Origin: Verrucomicrobium spinosum DSM 4136 = JCM 18804
Lineage (GTDB): Bacteria; Verrucomicrobiota; Verrucomicrobiia; Verrucomicrobiales; Verrucomicrobiaceae
Length of the DNA stretch: 64,000 nucleotides
NCBI RefSeq assembly: GCF_000172155.1
Contig: NZ_ABIZ01000001.1
Coordinates: 1,302,001 to 1,366,000, forward strand
Direction of reading: 5' to 3'
In this document: piece by piece, positions 35,648 to 44,267 of the stretch
How the letters are laid out: every line of letters starts with the position of its first letter
Position numbering within the stretch: position 1 is the stretch's first letter
Position numbers and translations under genes: made by a program
The notes under the pieces: model-generated
What the model was told of the DNA's origin: nothing
Seen by the model: the letters and a program-made list of their open reading frames with translations, nothing else
Database searches by the model: none

Positions 35648-36571
35648 TTACAAACGCTCGCCGGGAGGGCCGTCATTGCGGGGCCCTTCTTGACGAGGAC
35701 CATCGGGGCCTGGGCCTTCATGACGAGGGCCATCACCGCGGGGGCCTTCAGGGCGGCGGTCGTCACCGCGGGGGCCTTCAGCACGAGGTCCGTCATCACG
35801 ACGATCATTGCCACGGGGCTGTTCGCGGCGCGACTGGTCCTGCCGGTCAAATTCCGGGCGGTGATGGCGGTCGGGGCCGGGGCCGTCGGCGCGGTTGTCG
35901 CGGTTGTCGCGGTTGGGGAGGGAGCGGCGCAGTTCTTCCACGGCGCGCTTGAGTTGTTGCACCTCGGCGCGGAGATCGGCATCACCGGGAGCGCCGGGAT
36001 TGCCGCGACGGGCGGGGCGTTGTGCCTCGAACCCGTGTTGGGGGCGCTCACCGCGAGCCTGGAAATCTGGCCGGCCGAAGGGGCCGGGCTGGCCGTCGCG
36101 GCCGGAGCCAAATCCGAAGCCTGGGCCGTAAGGAAGATGGGGGTGGTGGAAGCGGCGCGGGCCGGCATGGGACTGCCAGGGGGCTTCACGGCGGCGATCA
36201 AGGTTGCGCGGACCGCGGCGGAAGTCCTGGCGATTTTGCGGGTCCTGCGGACCTTGCGGGTTGTCCTTCAGGGCTTGCTGGATGCGTTCGGCCATGTGGC
36301 CAAGACCGGCGGCACGGAGGTGTTTGAGCGCTTCTTCAATGTGCTCGCGTTTTTCCGTTGAATCACCGGGGCGCTGTTGCGGGTTGCGGTGGGGGCCGTG
36401 GTCGTGACGGGGGCCGGGGCTCTGGTCTCCGCGCTCACCCGGGACTTCATTGTTCCTGGGTTGCGGAGGCGGGCCGGGTGGTTGATCGGCACCGGGCCCA
36501 GGGCTCTGGGAGAACGCGGCGGTGGTGAAACTGAGGGCGGCGAGAAGCGAGACGATGTGTGGTGTCTTCAT
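35648..36571 (-). CDS. Secreted Pro/Gly/Arg-rich low-complexity protein
   Basis: A 307-residue protein with a signal peptide (IVSLLAALSFTTAAFSQS). The mature part is dominated by G, P, R, D and Q. A central helix (STEKREHIEEALKHLRAAGL, ~70-90) and a second (DLRAEVQQLKRAVEELRRSL, ~198-217) separate disordered arms. The C-terminal ~60 residues repeat units such as GPRGDDRRPEGPRGDGPRHE, a collagen-like but irregular pattern. Function unknown; an exported, highly basic and flexible protein could bind polyanions or metals. The plus-strand frame over this stretch has no such features, so I keep the minus strand. Confidence 0.65.
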   Translation of the reverse strand: MKTPHIVSLLAALSFTTAAFSQSPGPGADQPPGPPPQPRNNEVPGERGDQSPGPRHDHGPHRNPQQRPGDSTEKREHIEEALKHLRAAGLGHMAERIQQALKDNPQGPQDPQNRQDFRRGPRNLDRRREAPWQSHAGPRRFHHPHLPYGPGFGFGSGRDGQPGPFGRPDFQARGERPQHGFEAQRPARRGNPGAPGDADLRAEVQQLKRAVEELRRSLPNRDNRDNRADGPGPDRHHRPEFDRQDQSRREQPRGNDRRDDGPRAEGPRGDDRRPEGPRGDGPRHEGPGPDGPRQEGPRNDGPPGERL

Positions 36572-36695
36572 GCACGAGTTGAAAACCGCCCCCGTGCATT
36601 GGTTGCAAAGTTTTTTGGAGCAACCCCTCTCACCGTCTGGAAGCCCGCCTAAGTTATTTCTGGAACCATGCTGCTGTCGTGGGTGCGGGGAAAGG

Positions 36696-37136
36696 CTAAA
36701 CTTCGTTCAGACGATTCAGGTGGCCCCAGAGTCCGGAGATGGTCTTCTGGGCGGCGAGGATGAGTTCCTCTGCGCTTTTGTCAGGAGGGAGCGTGTCATC
36801 CACCACGGGATCCCCCGCCAGGGAGCTGAGCAGCGTGGTGGCGTCTGCACTGGTGGGGTAGAGGTAGTGCTCCTCCTGCTCGGCGTCGCTCAGCACATAG
36901 ACTGCCAGGCTCAGGACCCAGGTGCCATCCTTGCGCAGGAAGTAGCGCATCTGATCCAGCGTCATGCTGCCGGGGGCGGAACCCTGCTGCCGGATGAGAA
37001 AGGGGCCGCGCCCCTGGGGCCCGACGCCAAGGTTCAGAAGCTGGCAACAATCGTAGCTGTTGGACAGGGTCGGCATGACTGCAGGGGTTGGGAGGGTGAT
37101 GGGGGATGGGTGGACTTCTGGCGTCGCAGGAACCAT
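36696..37136 (-). CDS. Hypothetical protein
   Basis: A 146-residue protein that I do not recognise. The N-terminal 25 residues are Pro/Thr-rich. The core reads QMRYFLRKDGTWVLSLAVYV then DAEQEEHYLYPTSADATTLL, and it ends in an amphipathic helix EELILAAQKTISGLWGHLNR. No signal peptide or membrane helix. It begins four bases after the end of the lipase-like gene on the same strand, so the two are probably cotranscribed. The true start may be an internal ATG at MPTLSNS. Confidence 0.5.
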   Translation of the reverse strand: MVPATPEVHPSPITLPTPAVMPTLSNSYDCCQLLNLGVGPQGRGPFLIRQQGSAPGSMTLDQMRYFLRKDGTWVLSLAVYVLSDAEQEEHYLYPTSADATTLLSSLAGDPVVDDTLPPDKSAEELILAAQKTISGLWGHLNRLNEV

Positions 37137-37139
37137 GCG

Positions 37140-38074
37140 CTACTTTTTCAGCAATTCCAGCACCCAATCCAGGGTTTCCTGTTTTTGGAGGATCTCGGTG
37201 TGTTCGTGAAGCAGATGCCGGAAGGAGGTGGTGCTTTCCTTGACTCTCAGGTCGGTCTCGCTGACGACCGTGACCACGCCGTCGTTCTCACCCTTCAAGG
37301 AGAACGGACCTTTCTCAATGGCGCCGTAGATGAGATGGTGAACGGTGCCCTTGGGCAGAGGGGTGGCGTAGATGTTCAGGAGGAAGTCGCTGCCCTCGTC
37401 CTTGACGGCGTCGGTGATGGCGGTGCGGGAGACGAGGCCGCCCATGCTGTGGGCCACCACGTAGCAGACGGGGAAGTGATGACACTCACGAAGGCTGCGG
37501 AGGCCGGTGGTCAGTACCCCGGACACGCGGTCCAGGCGCATGCCGCTGGGGTGGTGAAAGTACCAGAGCTGGTAGCGTTTGCGGTCAAAGTGATCAATGA
37601 AATAACGCCAGTCCTGGGGCCGCCGCCGATGCCGTAAACGAACACCACCGGGATTCGCCCGGGATCGTAGGGTTCCGTGAAATAAAGTCCAAGGGTGTTG
37701 CCGCTGAGGAAGCCGAGAGGCCGCCAGAGGCCGCTGCCGCCCACCTCCGGGGCGGAGCGCGGCTCATCGAGGGAGGGCGATGTCGCCCAGGGCCACCTGG
37801 GTGACGCCGCCCAGCGTCTTGTTCTCCACGGGCATCTCAACGACCGTGCCTGGCGGCAGGTTGTGGTCGCGACGCAGGGTGAGCCTCCAGATCTTGATGC
37901 GTGCTTTCGGGTCACTCAGGGAGATGGGTCGCACATCCTTGACGAAGTCGAGCGGTTCACCCGCGTCGTCTTGTCTGCTGCCTGGGCCGGGGCGATGGCG
38001 CTCAACAGCGCCGCGCCGACTGTTGGCAATGACAAGCCGTAACGGGGTAGATCTTGGGTGCTTGGGGGATTCAC
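37140..38074 (-). pseudogene. Secreted lipase-like alpha/beta hydrolase, three apparent frameshifts
   Basis: Four segments in two alternating frames read as one protein. Frame a: a signal-peptide-like LSLPTVGAALLSAIAPAQAA (~38035-37970). Frame b: EPLDFVKDVRPISLSDPKAR and TVVEMPVENKTLGGVTQVAL, ending at a TGA (37764-37766). Frame a again: GSGLWRPLGFLSGNTLGLYF and EPYDPGRIPVVFVYGIGG. Frame b to the end from ~37618: GPQDWRYFIDHFDRKRYQLW, then VVAHSMGGLVSRTAI with the nucleophile Ser. Intact relatives run YDP-KIPVLFVHG--GSP--FRYLIE-LD without a break, so a base seems lost in the CCCC run near 37618. Either a decaying gene or sequence errors. Confidence 0.6.
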
Positions 38075-38093
38075 CTCCGAGGTGGAGGGCTGG

Positions 38094-40043
38094 TTACCTT
38101 GCTGGCGTGTACCAAATGGGCGAGGTGTAGGCGCGCTCAGTGAGCGTCATGGCGGTCCCTGGGAGCGGCTTGACAGCGAATCGTTTCGCATCATAGGCAG
38201 TCCAGCGCGGAGTGGGGATCTCAATGACACGCACGTAGTAGAAGGCGCGCAGTTTCGCGTCGAAGTCCGGGTCCTTCCACACGGTGATGAGCTCGGATGC
38301 GCCGATGGTGTTGGTCCAGGTCGCGTTCTCCACATCCACGGTGCTGCCCACGCTGGGGAGCTTGCCCGTGGCATCCGGCTTGCGGTCGCCGCTCCACACG
38401 ACGTCATAGACCTTCTCCTGCACCTCGCCCTTCGCATCGACCCATCCTTTGATGACCTGGATGCGGTCGAGGTTTGCGCCGATGGGATCCTTCATGGCTG
38501 CGATGAGGAAGTTGGGTGACCGGCCTTCGGGTGCGTTGGTCAGGTCTCCTCCCATGGGCACGCCCTTGGTGTAGCCCGTGATGGCGGGGCTGCGGGTGTC
38601 CGCATCAGCCTTCTCAAAATCCCAGCCACCGAAGAAACGCACCACGAGACGGGTGCCGGTGGTGGCATAGGTTTCCTTGCGCTGCATGGCATCCCAGAGG
38701 GAAGCGCGGGTGTTTTCCTCTGCCCACACGGCGGCATAGCCCGAGGAGCAGACCTCCCAGTCCATGATTTTCACACCGGTCTTTGCATTGTTCATGAAGG
38801 TGGCATGCAAGCGTTCGGGAGTGGGCTCACCGGGTGTGGTTTTGCCGAAGAAGTTGTCCTCCTCCATGGCAGCGAGGGCGGTGTGAGCATCACTGCTGCC
38901 GACCATGCCGAACTTATAGGGGTTCACGCCGAGCTTTTCTTCGAGCTTGAGGCCGTTTTTGAGGGCGGCACGAGCATACTCGAACTCCAGCATTTCTTTC
39001 TTCTTGGCCTCGCTGCCATCGAGATTGCCCTTGTCCCAGCGTTCCTGGTCGGCGAATTCATCATTGGGCGAAAGGAAGGGGTGGGTCTCCCCATCGCCCT
39101 TGGTCTGAGTGGCCTCGTAGAGCCGCTCCCACTTGGCGCGGGCCTCGGCATACTCGCGGTCGATGGCCTTGCCGAAGGCCTCCACGATGGGGAACATGGT
39201 GCCGTTGCTCAGGTTGCCATTATGAGCGATGGCCAGCACGCTGCCGCCGGTTTTCTTTTCATAGGCGTCCATCCATTTCCAGAGCTCGATGGGATTGGTG
39301 CTGCCCAAGGGGGGCACACAGGTGAAAGGCTCCACGAGGCTGGCTCGATCCGCATTGTCACGGAAGATGACGTTGCGGTGCAGGTTGTTGCCCTTGTCGA
39401 GCGAAGTCCACTCGTAGCCGATGAATGCGGTGAAGTGACCCGGTTCGTTGTAGGTCTCCGCAGCCGCAATGGTTTCCTGCCAGGCACCGCGGTAGGCGCG
39501 TGTGCCGGGGAGATACATCAGTTTCTCGGGAAACTGGCCTTGGGAAAACGCACCGATGATCTCCATGGCGGCCTGCCCGCCCTTGCCTGCCTGGATCAGG
39601 TCGTACCAGCGGCGACCCGACGGATCGGCGAGGATCTCAGGCTTGCCTGCGAAGAGATCGGGGAAGAAACCCATGTTGTCTGAATGATCAGCCACCACCA
39701 GGAAGTCGAGGGGGCGGGAGAGCTTGGCGGGCTGTCCGCTCGAGGCCATGACCTGCTCGCCCCGCGCAAACCGGAGTGCATCGCGGGGATTGAGCCGGCA
39801 GCCAAAGGCACCAGCGTCCATGGAGAAGGCGGTGTGCAGGTGGGTATCGCCAAAATAAGGGCGCGTGGGAAACTTGCGGTCCGCATAAGGCGAATAGGGA
39901 CGCTTCTTGTGCACGGCGTCAGCAGCGGCCTTGTTGAGTGTGCCGGCATCGCTGGCGGGCGCGGCCTCCTGGGCGGAACTGGAGATGCGTGACACCCCCA
40001 GGAGGGCGAGCGCAGTGGCGGTGAGACAAAGGCGTGTTTTCAT
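38094..40043 (-). CDS. DUF3604 exported protein (PHP-like metal site)
   Basis: A 649-residue protein with a signal peptide (CLTATALALLGVSRISSSAQ). It has the DUF3604 layout: YFGDTHLHTAFSMDAGAFG near residue 63 (HxH metal motif of the PHP superfamily), DFLVVADHSDNMGFFPDL, GYEWTS, VLAIAHNGNLSNG, GMVGSSDAHTALAAMEEDNF and the C-terminal ATTGTRLVVRFFGGWDF. The HLH, DHSDN and SSDAH clusters suggest a two- or three-metal hydrolase in the periplasm. Substrate unknown. It is the last gene of an operon with parvulin and HupE-like genes. Confidence 0.85.
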   Translation of the reverse strand: MKTRLCLTATALALLGVSRISSSAQEAAPASDAGTLNKAAADAVHKKRPYSPYADRKFPTRPYFGDTHLHTAFSMDAGAFGCRLNPRDALRFARGEQVMASSGQPAKLSRPLDFLVVADHSDNMGFFPDLFAGKPEILADPSGRRWYDLIQAGKGGQAAMEIIGAFSQGQFPEKLMYLPGTRAYRGAWQETIAAAETYNEPGHFTAFIGYEWTSLDKGNNLHRNVIFRDNADRASLVEPFTCVPPLGSTNPIELWKWMDAYEKKTGGSVLAIAHNGNLSNGTMFPIVEAFGKAIDREYAEARAKWERLYEATQTKGDGETHPFLSPNDEFADQERWDKGNLDGSEAKKKEMLEFEYARAALKNGLKLEEKLGVNPYKFGMVGSSDAHTALAAMEEDNFFGKTTPGEPTPERLHATFMNNAKTGVKIMDWEVCSSGYAAVWAEENTRASLWDAMQRKETYATTGTRLVVRFFGGWDFEKADADTRSPAITGYTKGVPMGGDLTNAPEGRSPNFLIAAMKDPIGANLDRIQVIKGWVDAKGEVQEKVYDVVWSGDRKPDATGKLPSVGSTVDVENATWTNTIGASELITVWKDPDFDAKLRAFYYVRVIEIPTPRWTAYDAKRFAVKPLPGTAMTLTERAYTSPIWYTPAR

Positions 40044-40073
40044 AGGGAGGGGAGCGAGGTGGAGCTGGACAGG

Positions 40074-41186
40074 TTAAAGAAAGGTGATGCGCTGGATGAT
40101 CCAGAACATGGCGATGGAGCCAATGGCGTAGGGAGGAACCAGGGGGGCCCAACGCGGAAGCGCGGGCCTGATGCGGACTGCCAAGGCACCTGCCGCAAGT
40201 GCTGCAGCGACGAACGCAAGCTGGCCGGCCTCGACTCCGACATTGAAGAGCAACAGCGCCAGCGGAATGTCACTTTGCGGCAGACCCACTTCACTCAGCG
40301 CTCCGGCAAATCCAAATCCGTGAAGCAATCCAAAAGTGAAGGCAACGATCCACGGTGCTTTGGCCGTGAGGCCCTGCCGACCGCGCATGAATTGAATCAC
40401 TTCGGAAGCGACGAATACAATGCTCAGTGCGATGACCGCCTCCACGGGGGCGGAGGGCACGTGGACGACTCCGAGTGTGGCGAGCGCGAGCGTGATGCTG
40501 TGGGCGATGGTGAAGGCGGTGATGGTCTTTACCAACAATCCAACCCCACGTACAATGAGCACCAGAGCGAGCACAAAAAGCAGGTGATCGATACCGAACA
40601 GGATGTGCTCGACACCGAGGACGAAGTACTCCTGGATGGCGGGGCCCGTATCGTGTTTTTCAATCACGAAGGAAGGATCATCCGGCCGCAGCAGGCGGGT
40701 GATCACGCGTCCGTCGGAGAATTGAATCCGCACCAGTGTGTCCACCAGGGTTGCCTGCAGGCCGTGAACGGTGATCTGCTGTCCCTCCAGACCCTGCGAG
40801 TCACTGCGAATGCCCCACCGCTTGATCTCCGCGCCCTGGAGGCGTTCGAAGCGCGGAAAGGAGGTGATTTCGACGTTCGCAGGGAGGGACGGGTGAATCG
40901 GCAGTACGCCCTGGGTAAGCTGTGCCGCCGTGGGCACGGGGCAGCCGCAGGGCATGTTCTTGGGCGCATTGGCGGCATCGGGCAGCGGCACCGGACGTTC
41001 ATGAGGGATCTCCTCGCCAGCCAAGGGGATGCCACCCGGCGCAGGCACTTTCCACAGTACGTCAAATTCGCCCTTCGCGCGTTCGGTCAGCTCGAGGTAG
41101 GCAGGGCGCACCTCATGCGCAGAGGCAACGGAGCAACTCAGCACGAGGCAGACAAGGCTGAACAAAGTGGTGCGCTCGTGAGTCAT
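40074..41186 (-). CDS. HupE/UreJ family membrane protein
   Basis: A 370-residue protein. A signal peptide leads to HEVRPAYLELTERAKGEFDV, a periplasmic domain of ~190 residues, and a C-terminal half with about six membrane helices. Family motifs: FVLGVEHILFGIDHLLFVLA (H-x5-DH), FTIAHSITLALA, GLLHGFGFAGALSEVG and LLFNVGVEAGQ. The intramembrane His/Asp residues suit metal binding; small HupE/UreJ proteins move nickel, but this long form with an exported domain is of unknown cargo. ATG 41186 overlaps the parvulin stop (ATGA); the DUF3604 gene follows after 30 bases. Confidence 0.85.
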   Translation of the reverse strand: MTHERTTLFSLVCLVLSCSVASAHEVRPAYLELTERAKGEFDVLWKVPAPGGIPLAGEEIPHERPVPLPDAANAPKNMPCGCPVPTAAQLTQGVLPIHPSLPANVEITSFPRFERLQGAEIKRWGIRSDSQGLEGQQITVHGLQATLVDTLVRIQFSDGRVITRLLRPDDPSFVIEKHDTGPAIQEYFVLGVEHILFGIDHLLFVLALVLIVRGVGLLVKTITAFTIAHSITLALATLGVVHVPSAPVEAVIALSIVFVASEVIQFMRGRQGLTAKAPWIVAFTFGLLHGFGFAGALSEVGLPQSDIPLALLLFNVGVEAGQLAFVAAALAAGALAVRIRPALPRWAPLVPPYAIGSIAMFWIIQRITFL

Positions 41187-42076
41187 GGGCTTGCGTGGGC
41201 AGTTTTCTCCGCATCGGGTGTCGCGTTCCTGAGCGCCGCGTCGTCGATGACGATCTCGTAGTTCTTCTTCATCTGTTGAAGCACTTCCTCGTTTGCGGTC
41301 CTGCGACGTTCGTCCACCAGATCGCGCAGCACTTGTTCACGCACTTTTCCGAGTTCGGTGGGTGGGGAAGCGTGACTGCCTGTGATGCGAACCAGATGCA
41401 CGCCGTAGGTCGAAGCCACGGGCCCCAGCCACGTGGACTCCGGAGACTTCATCAGCGCTGCGGCAAACTCTCTTCCAAAGATGCCAGCAATGTCCGCCTC
41501 CGACTGGTTGCTGTACTCAAAGGGTTGAAGGAACGCATCTCCAAAGTCTTCGTCGGATGCATTCCCGTCTTGCAGTGCCGCTAGCGCCTCTTTGGCATTC
41601 GCGTCCAGTTTTTCGCCACGCTTTTCCCGGCTAAAATACACATGCCGGAAACTGACCCGCGCGGGCGGTGCGTAGCGGCCGGCGTTCTTTTTGAAGAATG
41701 CGTTGATCGAGGCCTCGTCGGGCGGTGCTGAAGTGGCGATGTCCTGTGTGAGGAACTCCATCTTCTGTGCCAGTCGCCGGCGCACGATGGTGTCATCACG
41801 ATCCAGGCCTATGGCCAGCGCCTCGCGGCAAAGCACCTCCTCACGGATGTGGGCCTCCACCATGCCGCGCATGTCATCGGCATCTGGCGCGCGCTGGAAC
41901 TGCCGCGTCCAGCCCTCCTTGAGGCGGGTGACGGTGGCGGCATTCACGGTGATGAGGTGGGTGTTGGCGCTGTCATTCTCTCCCGTGCGGCGGGTCTCCC
42001 GCCACTTGTGAATCGCGAAGATGGCCGCACCAAGCAGCAGAAAATGGAGGAGGGGTTCCTTGAGCAGTCTCTTCAT
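41183..42076 (-). CDS. Membrane-anchored parvulin-type peptidyl-prolyl isomerase
   Basis: A 297-residue protein: an N-terminal anchor LLHFLLLGAAIFAIHKW (~8-24), then the SurA/PpiC-type helical part (RGMVEAHIREEVLCREALAI, VRRRLAQKMEFLTQD), and a rotamase-like domain (RVSFRHVYFSREKRG, LGPVASTYGVHLVRITG). It should help fold exported proteins. I chose ATG 42076, directly before the anchor. Its stop overlaps the HupE-like start (ATGA). The tight link with HupE-like and DUF3604 genes suggests it folds one of these partners. Confidence 0.82.
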   Translation of the reverse strand: MKRLLKEPLLHFLLLGAAIFAIHKWRETRRTGENDSANTHLITVNAATVTRLKEGWTRQFQRAPDADDMRGMVEAHIREEVLCREALAIGLDRDDTIVRRRLAQKMEFLTQDIATSAPPDEASINAFFKKNAGRYAPPARVSFRHVYFSREKRGEKLDANAKEALAALQDGNASDEDFGDAFLQPFEYSNQSEADIAGIFGREFAAALMKSPESTWLGPVASTYGVHLVRITGSHASPPTELGKVREQVLRDLVDERRRTANEEVLQQMKKNYEIVIDDAALRNATPDAEKTAHASP

Positions 42077-42138
42077 GAATGGGGAACACGGAAGGTGAGG
42101 ATGTGAGCCAGGGAGCCTGCCGGAAGGGATCGAGGAAA

Positions 42139-42594
42139 TCAATACGGCCGTGCGGGCACCACCGGCACGCCATTCACGACGGTCGTGCGCACGTAAACGG
42201 TTTCGCCGTTGATGTAGTAGGGATAGTAGTAGGTGCCGCTGCAGTAGTAATACCTCACCCCGCCAAAGACCCGCGCCGTGTAGGCAGTAGGCAGACGATA
42301 CATGTAGCGCATGGGATTCCTGGGATCGAAGGGGCCCCGGGGATCAAACACGCCGCGAGGGTCGGCGATGCCGCGAGGGTCGGCGATGCCGCGAGGGTCG
42401 GCGATGCCGCGAGGGTCGGCGATGCCGCGAGGGTCGGCGACGCCGCGAGGGTCAAGGGCACCACGGGGATCCGCGACGCCGCGAGGGTTCCCCGGGTTGT
42501 GCCTGGGACCTGCCATGCTGACAGGAGCCAGTGCCACCGTGCAAAGGGCGGCAAGCAGCGGCAGCAGCATTTTGCTTTGGGTCGTGAGTTTCAT
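42139..42594 (-). CDS. Small exported protein with DPRG(I/V)A repeats
   Basis: A 151-residue protein with a signal peptide (MLLPLLAALCTVALAPVSMA). Residues ~37-85 hold about eight copies of the hexapeptide DPRGIA/DPRGVA/DPRGAL, encoded by an 18-base repeat at about 42349-42480 in which four copies are nearly identical. The C-terminal part FGGVRYYYCSGTYYYPYYIN then GETVYVRTTVVNG resembles small Tyr-rich surface domains (DUF6515-like). Function unknown. The LolA-like gene lies 63 bases upstream on the same strand. Confidence 0.75.
   Translation of the reverse strand: MKLTTQSKMLLPLLAALCTVALAPVSMAGPRHNPGNPRGVADPRGALDPRGVADPRGIADPRGIADPRGIADPRGIADPRGVFDPRGPFDPRNPMRYMYRLPTAYTARVFGGVRYYYCSGTYYYPYYINGETVYVRTTVVNGVPVVPARPY
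42349..42480. repeat. 18-base minisatellite inside the DPRGIA gene
   Basis: Unit GATGCCGCGAGGGTCGGC on the plus strand, about seven copies, the middle four identical. Being 18 bases long, changes in copy number keep the reading frame and would only lengthen or shorten the hexapeptide tract. Confidence 0.9.
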
Positions 42595-42657
42595 GGTTGA
42601 AAGAGAATGAAGTTTGAAAGAGGGGCGTGGGCGATGCGACGCGGGACGGCCTTTGTC

Positions 42658-43410
42658 TCAGCGGCTCTTGAGCATTTGGAGCCGCTGGGAATCCGCCGCC
42701 GGGCGTTTGGAGAACAAGCGTTCATCCACCGCTCCGTTGAGCTCCCACTTCGTGAGCCGGACATCCCAGGTGGGGCTTCCTGGAACGCTGGTGAAGGTCA
42801 GCAGATAGCGGCGGGGCAGCCGGTCCTTCTTCCCGATCCACAAGTCACCGGTGATGCCTTCCTGTTCATAGTGGAGGCGTTCACACCGCGTCCAGCCGAC
42901 CCACTCCTCGCCGGAGACTTTGGCCGAGGTGACGTTGAGGAAGATCTGGGTGTCGAAGTCACTGGCGAGCAGCTCCGCCACCGGCGGGCGGAATCCGAAA
43001 CGTTCGTCCACGCGGTCAGCGAACTGGCTGATGGAGCCGGCCTTGAGCGGCTCCAGGGCGTGGTGTTTCGGGCGTGGATGCATCACGCAGAGGGTGCGCC
43101 CGTCAAAGGCAATCTCCCGAGTCTCGTTGTCTGCTTGTTGCACGGCATAGAACTGATTCGGTCGTTTGACGGTGATCCCGATGGGGCCTCTTTCCAGCTT
43201 TGCGCCGACCCCCAGCCTGGGATCCAGCTTGTGTTTGGCGGTGAGCCGGATGGTCTGGGCGCTGCCGAGTTTGGCTGTGACGGCTTTGGCCAGTGCAGAG
43301 GCGGCGGGGTCGATGCCTGTTGCCTGGCCCGGGGCGGCCATGGCGGTGGTGATCCAGCCCAGCAGAACCAGAGGGACCAGGTGGCGGAGAGCAGGGGAGT
43401 CGCTTTTCAT
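42658..43410 (-). CDS. Exported LolA/DUF2092-like protein
   Basis: A 250-residue protein. Signal peptide (LRHLVPLVLLGWITTAMAAP), then an unclosed-beta-barrel pattern as in LolA/LolB relatives and DUF2092: SAQTIRLTAKHKLDPR, GITVKRPNQFYAVQQ, EIAFDGRTLCVMHPRPKHHA, CERLHYEQEGITGDLWIGKK and RYLLTFTSVPGSPTWDVRLT. DUF2092 proteins are periplasmic, probably binding lipid or a hydrophobic ligand. ATG 43410 sits right before the signal peptide. The downstream DPRGIA gene reads the same way and is likely cotranscribed. Confidence 0.75.
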   Translation of the reverse strand: MKSDSPALRHLVPLVLLGWITTAMAAPGQATGIDPAASALAKAVTAKLGSAQTIRLTAKHKLDPRLGVGAKLERGPIGITVKRPNQFYAVQQADNETREIAFDGRTLCVMHPRPKHHALEPLKAGSISQFADRVDERFGFRPPVAELLASDFDTQIFLNVTSAKVSGEEWVGWTRCERLHYEQEGITGDLWIGKKDRLPRRYLLTFTSVPGSPTWDVRLTKWELNGAVDERLFSKRPAADSQRLQMLKSR

Positions 43411-43451
43411 GATTGGCATTTTGGGTTGGGGATAAATGGGGGAAGAGCGAA

Positions 43452-44267
43452 TCAAGGCGACGGGGTAGGTCGCCCCATGAAGAGAGGGGCCACCTGGTCG
43501 CGAATGAAGTCCTCCTTCACGTTGTCGAAGTGGTGGCCTTTGTCCTCATCCTTCCGGAACTCCTGGCTGTAGGGGATGGCGACGATTTTTTCCGCGTACA
43601 GGCGACGAGTGGCGGGCGAGGCTCCGGTTGGCAGTACGAATCCTTTGATGCCTGCACCAGGATCGTGGAACTTCCGGTCCGCTGTGCCGGAGAGGGGCAT
43701 GAGGATCTTGAGCATGCGGTCGTGCGTGGAGGTGATGATGTAGAGGCGCTTCACGTGCTTGAGGGCCTGGGTCATGTCATAATCTCGACTGATGGATGCC
43801 CCCAGAAGCACAACATGGTCCACCTGCACGGAATCAGGCAGGGCCTCCAGAGCGAAGACCGCCTCGGCGGTGCCAGCGGAGAAGCCGAGGATGCCCACCT
43901 GGGCGTCGGGGTAGCTGGACTTGTACTTCAGGATGCTGGCTGCAGCCTGGGAGGCCTTGGCCCGCTTGTACTCTACACTCGCATCCTGGTCTGCGATGAG
44001 TCCTTTGCCGGTCTCCCAGGTGACGAGTTCCCCGGCTCCGTTGTACCCGGCATCCAGCATGCCGGCCACCACCCCCGCAGCGTAGTTGGATTTGTCCGTG
44101 CCGCCACCGGCACCGTCCATGTAGAAGATGCAGCCCCGGGTGAGACGCTGCTTGTAGTCGGGCCGGTGCTGCGGCTTCCAGACGGGCTTGGTCTGGCAGG
44201 CGGGGACGGCAAGGAACAGAGCGAGGAGCAAGACCAGGCGGGCGGACAGCGGGAGGGCGTTGTTCAT
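43452..44267 (-). CDS. Lipoprotein with alpha/beta-hydrolase fold
   Basis: A 271-residue lipoprotein: LVLLLALFLAVPAC is a lipobox with Cys at ~24. The mature domain has an alpha/beta-hydrolase pattern: GCIFYMDGAGGGTDKSNYAA (oxyanion-side loop), VGILGFSAGTAEAVFALEAL (GFSAG nucleophile elbow) and KGHHFDNVKEDFI with a candidate catalytic His. Probably a serine esterase or lipase-like enzyme held at the outer membrane. I chose the ATG at 44267 because the lipoprotein signal starts there. Confidence 0.72.
   Translation of the reverse strand: MNNALPLSARLVLLLALFLAVPACQTKPVWKPQHRPDYKQRLTRGCIFYMDGAGGGTDKSNYAAGVVAGMLDAGYNGAGELVTWETGKGLIADQDASVEYKRAKASQAAASILKYKSSYPDAQVGILGFSAGTAEAVFALEALPDSVQVDHVVLLGASISRDYDMTQALKHVKRLYIITSTHDRMLKILMPLSGTADRKFHDPGAGIKGFVLPTGASPATRRLYAEKIVAIPYSQEFRKDEDKGHHFDNVKEDFIRDQVAPLFMGRPTPSP

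Noticed and set aside
35501-36361. Plus-strand open frame over the Pro/Gly/Arg-rich gene
   Set aside because: Ala/Val-rich antisense of a low-complexity region; no start context. The minus-strand frame starts with a good signal peptide.
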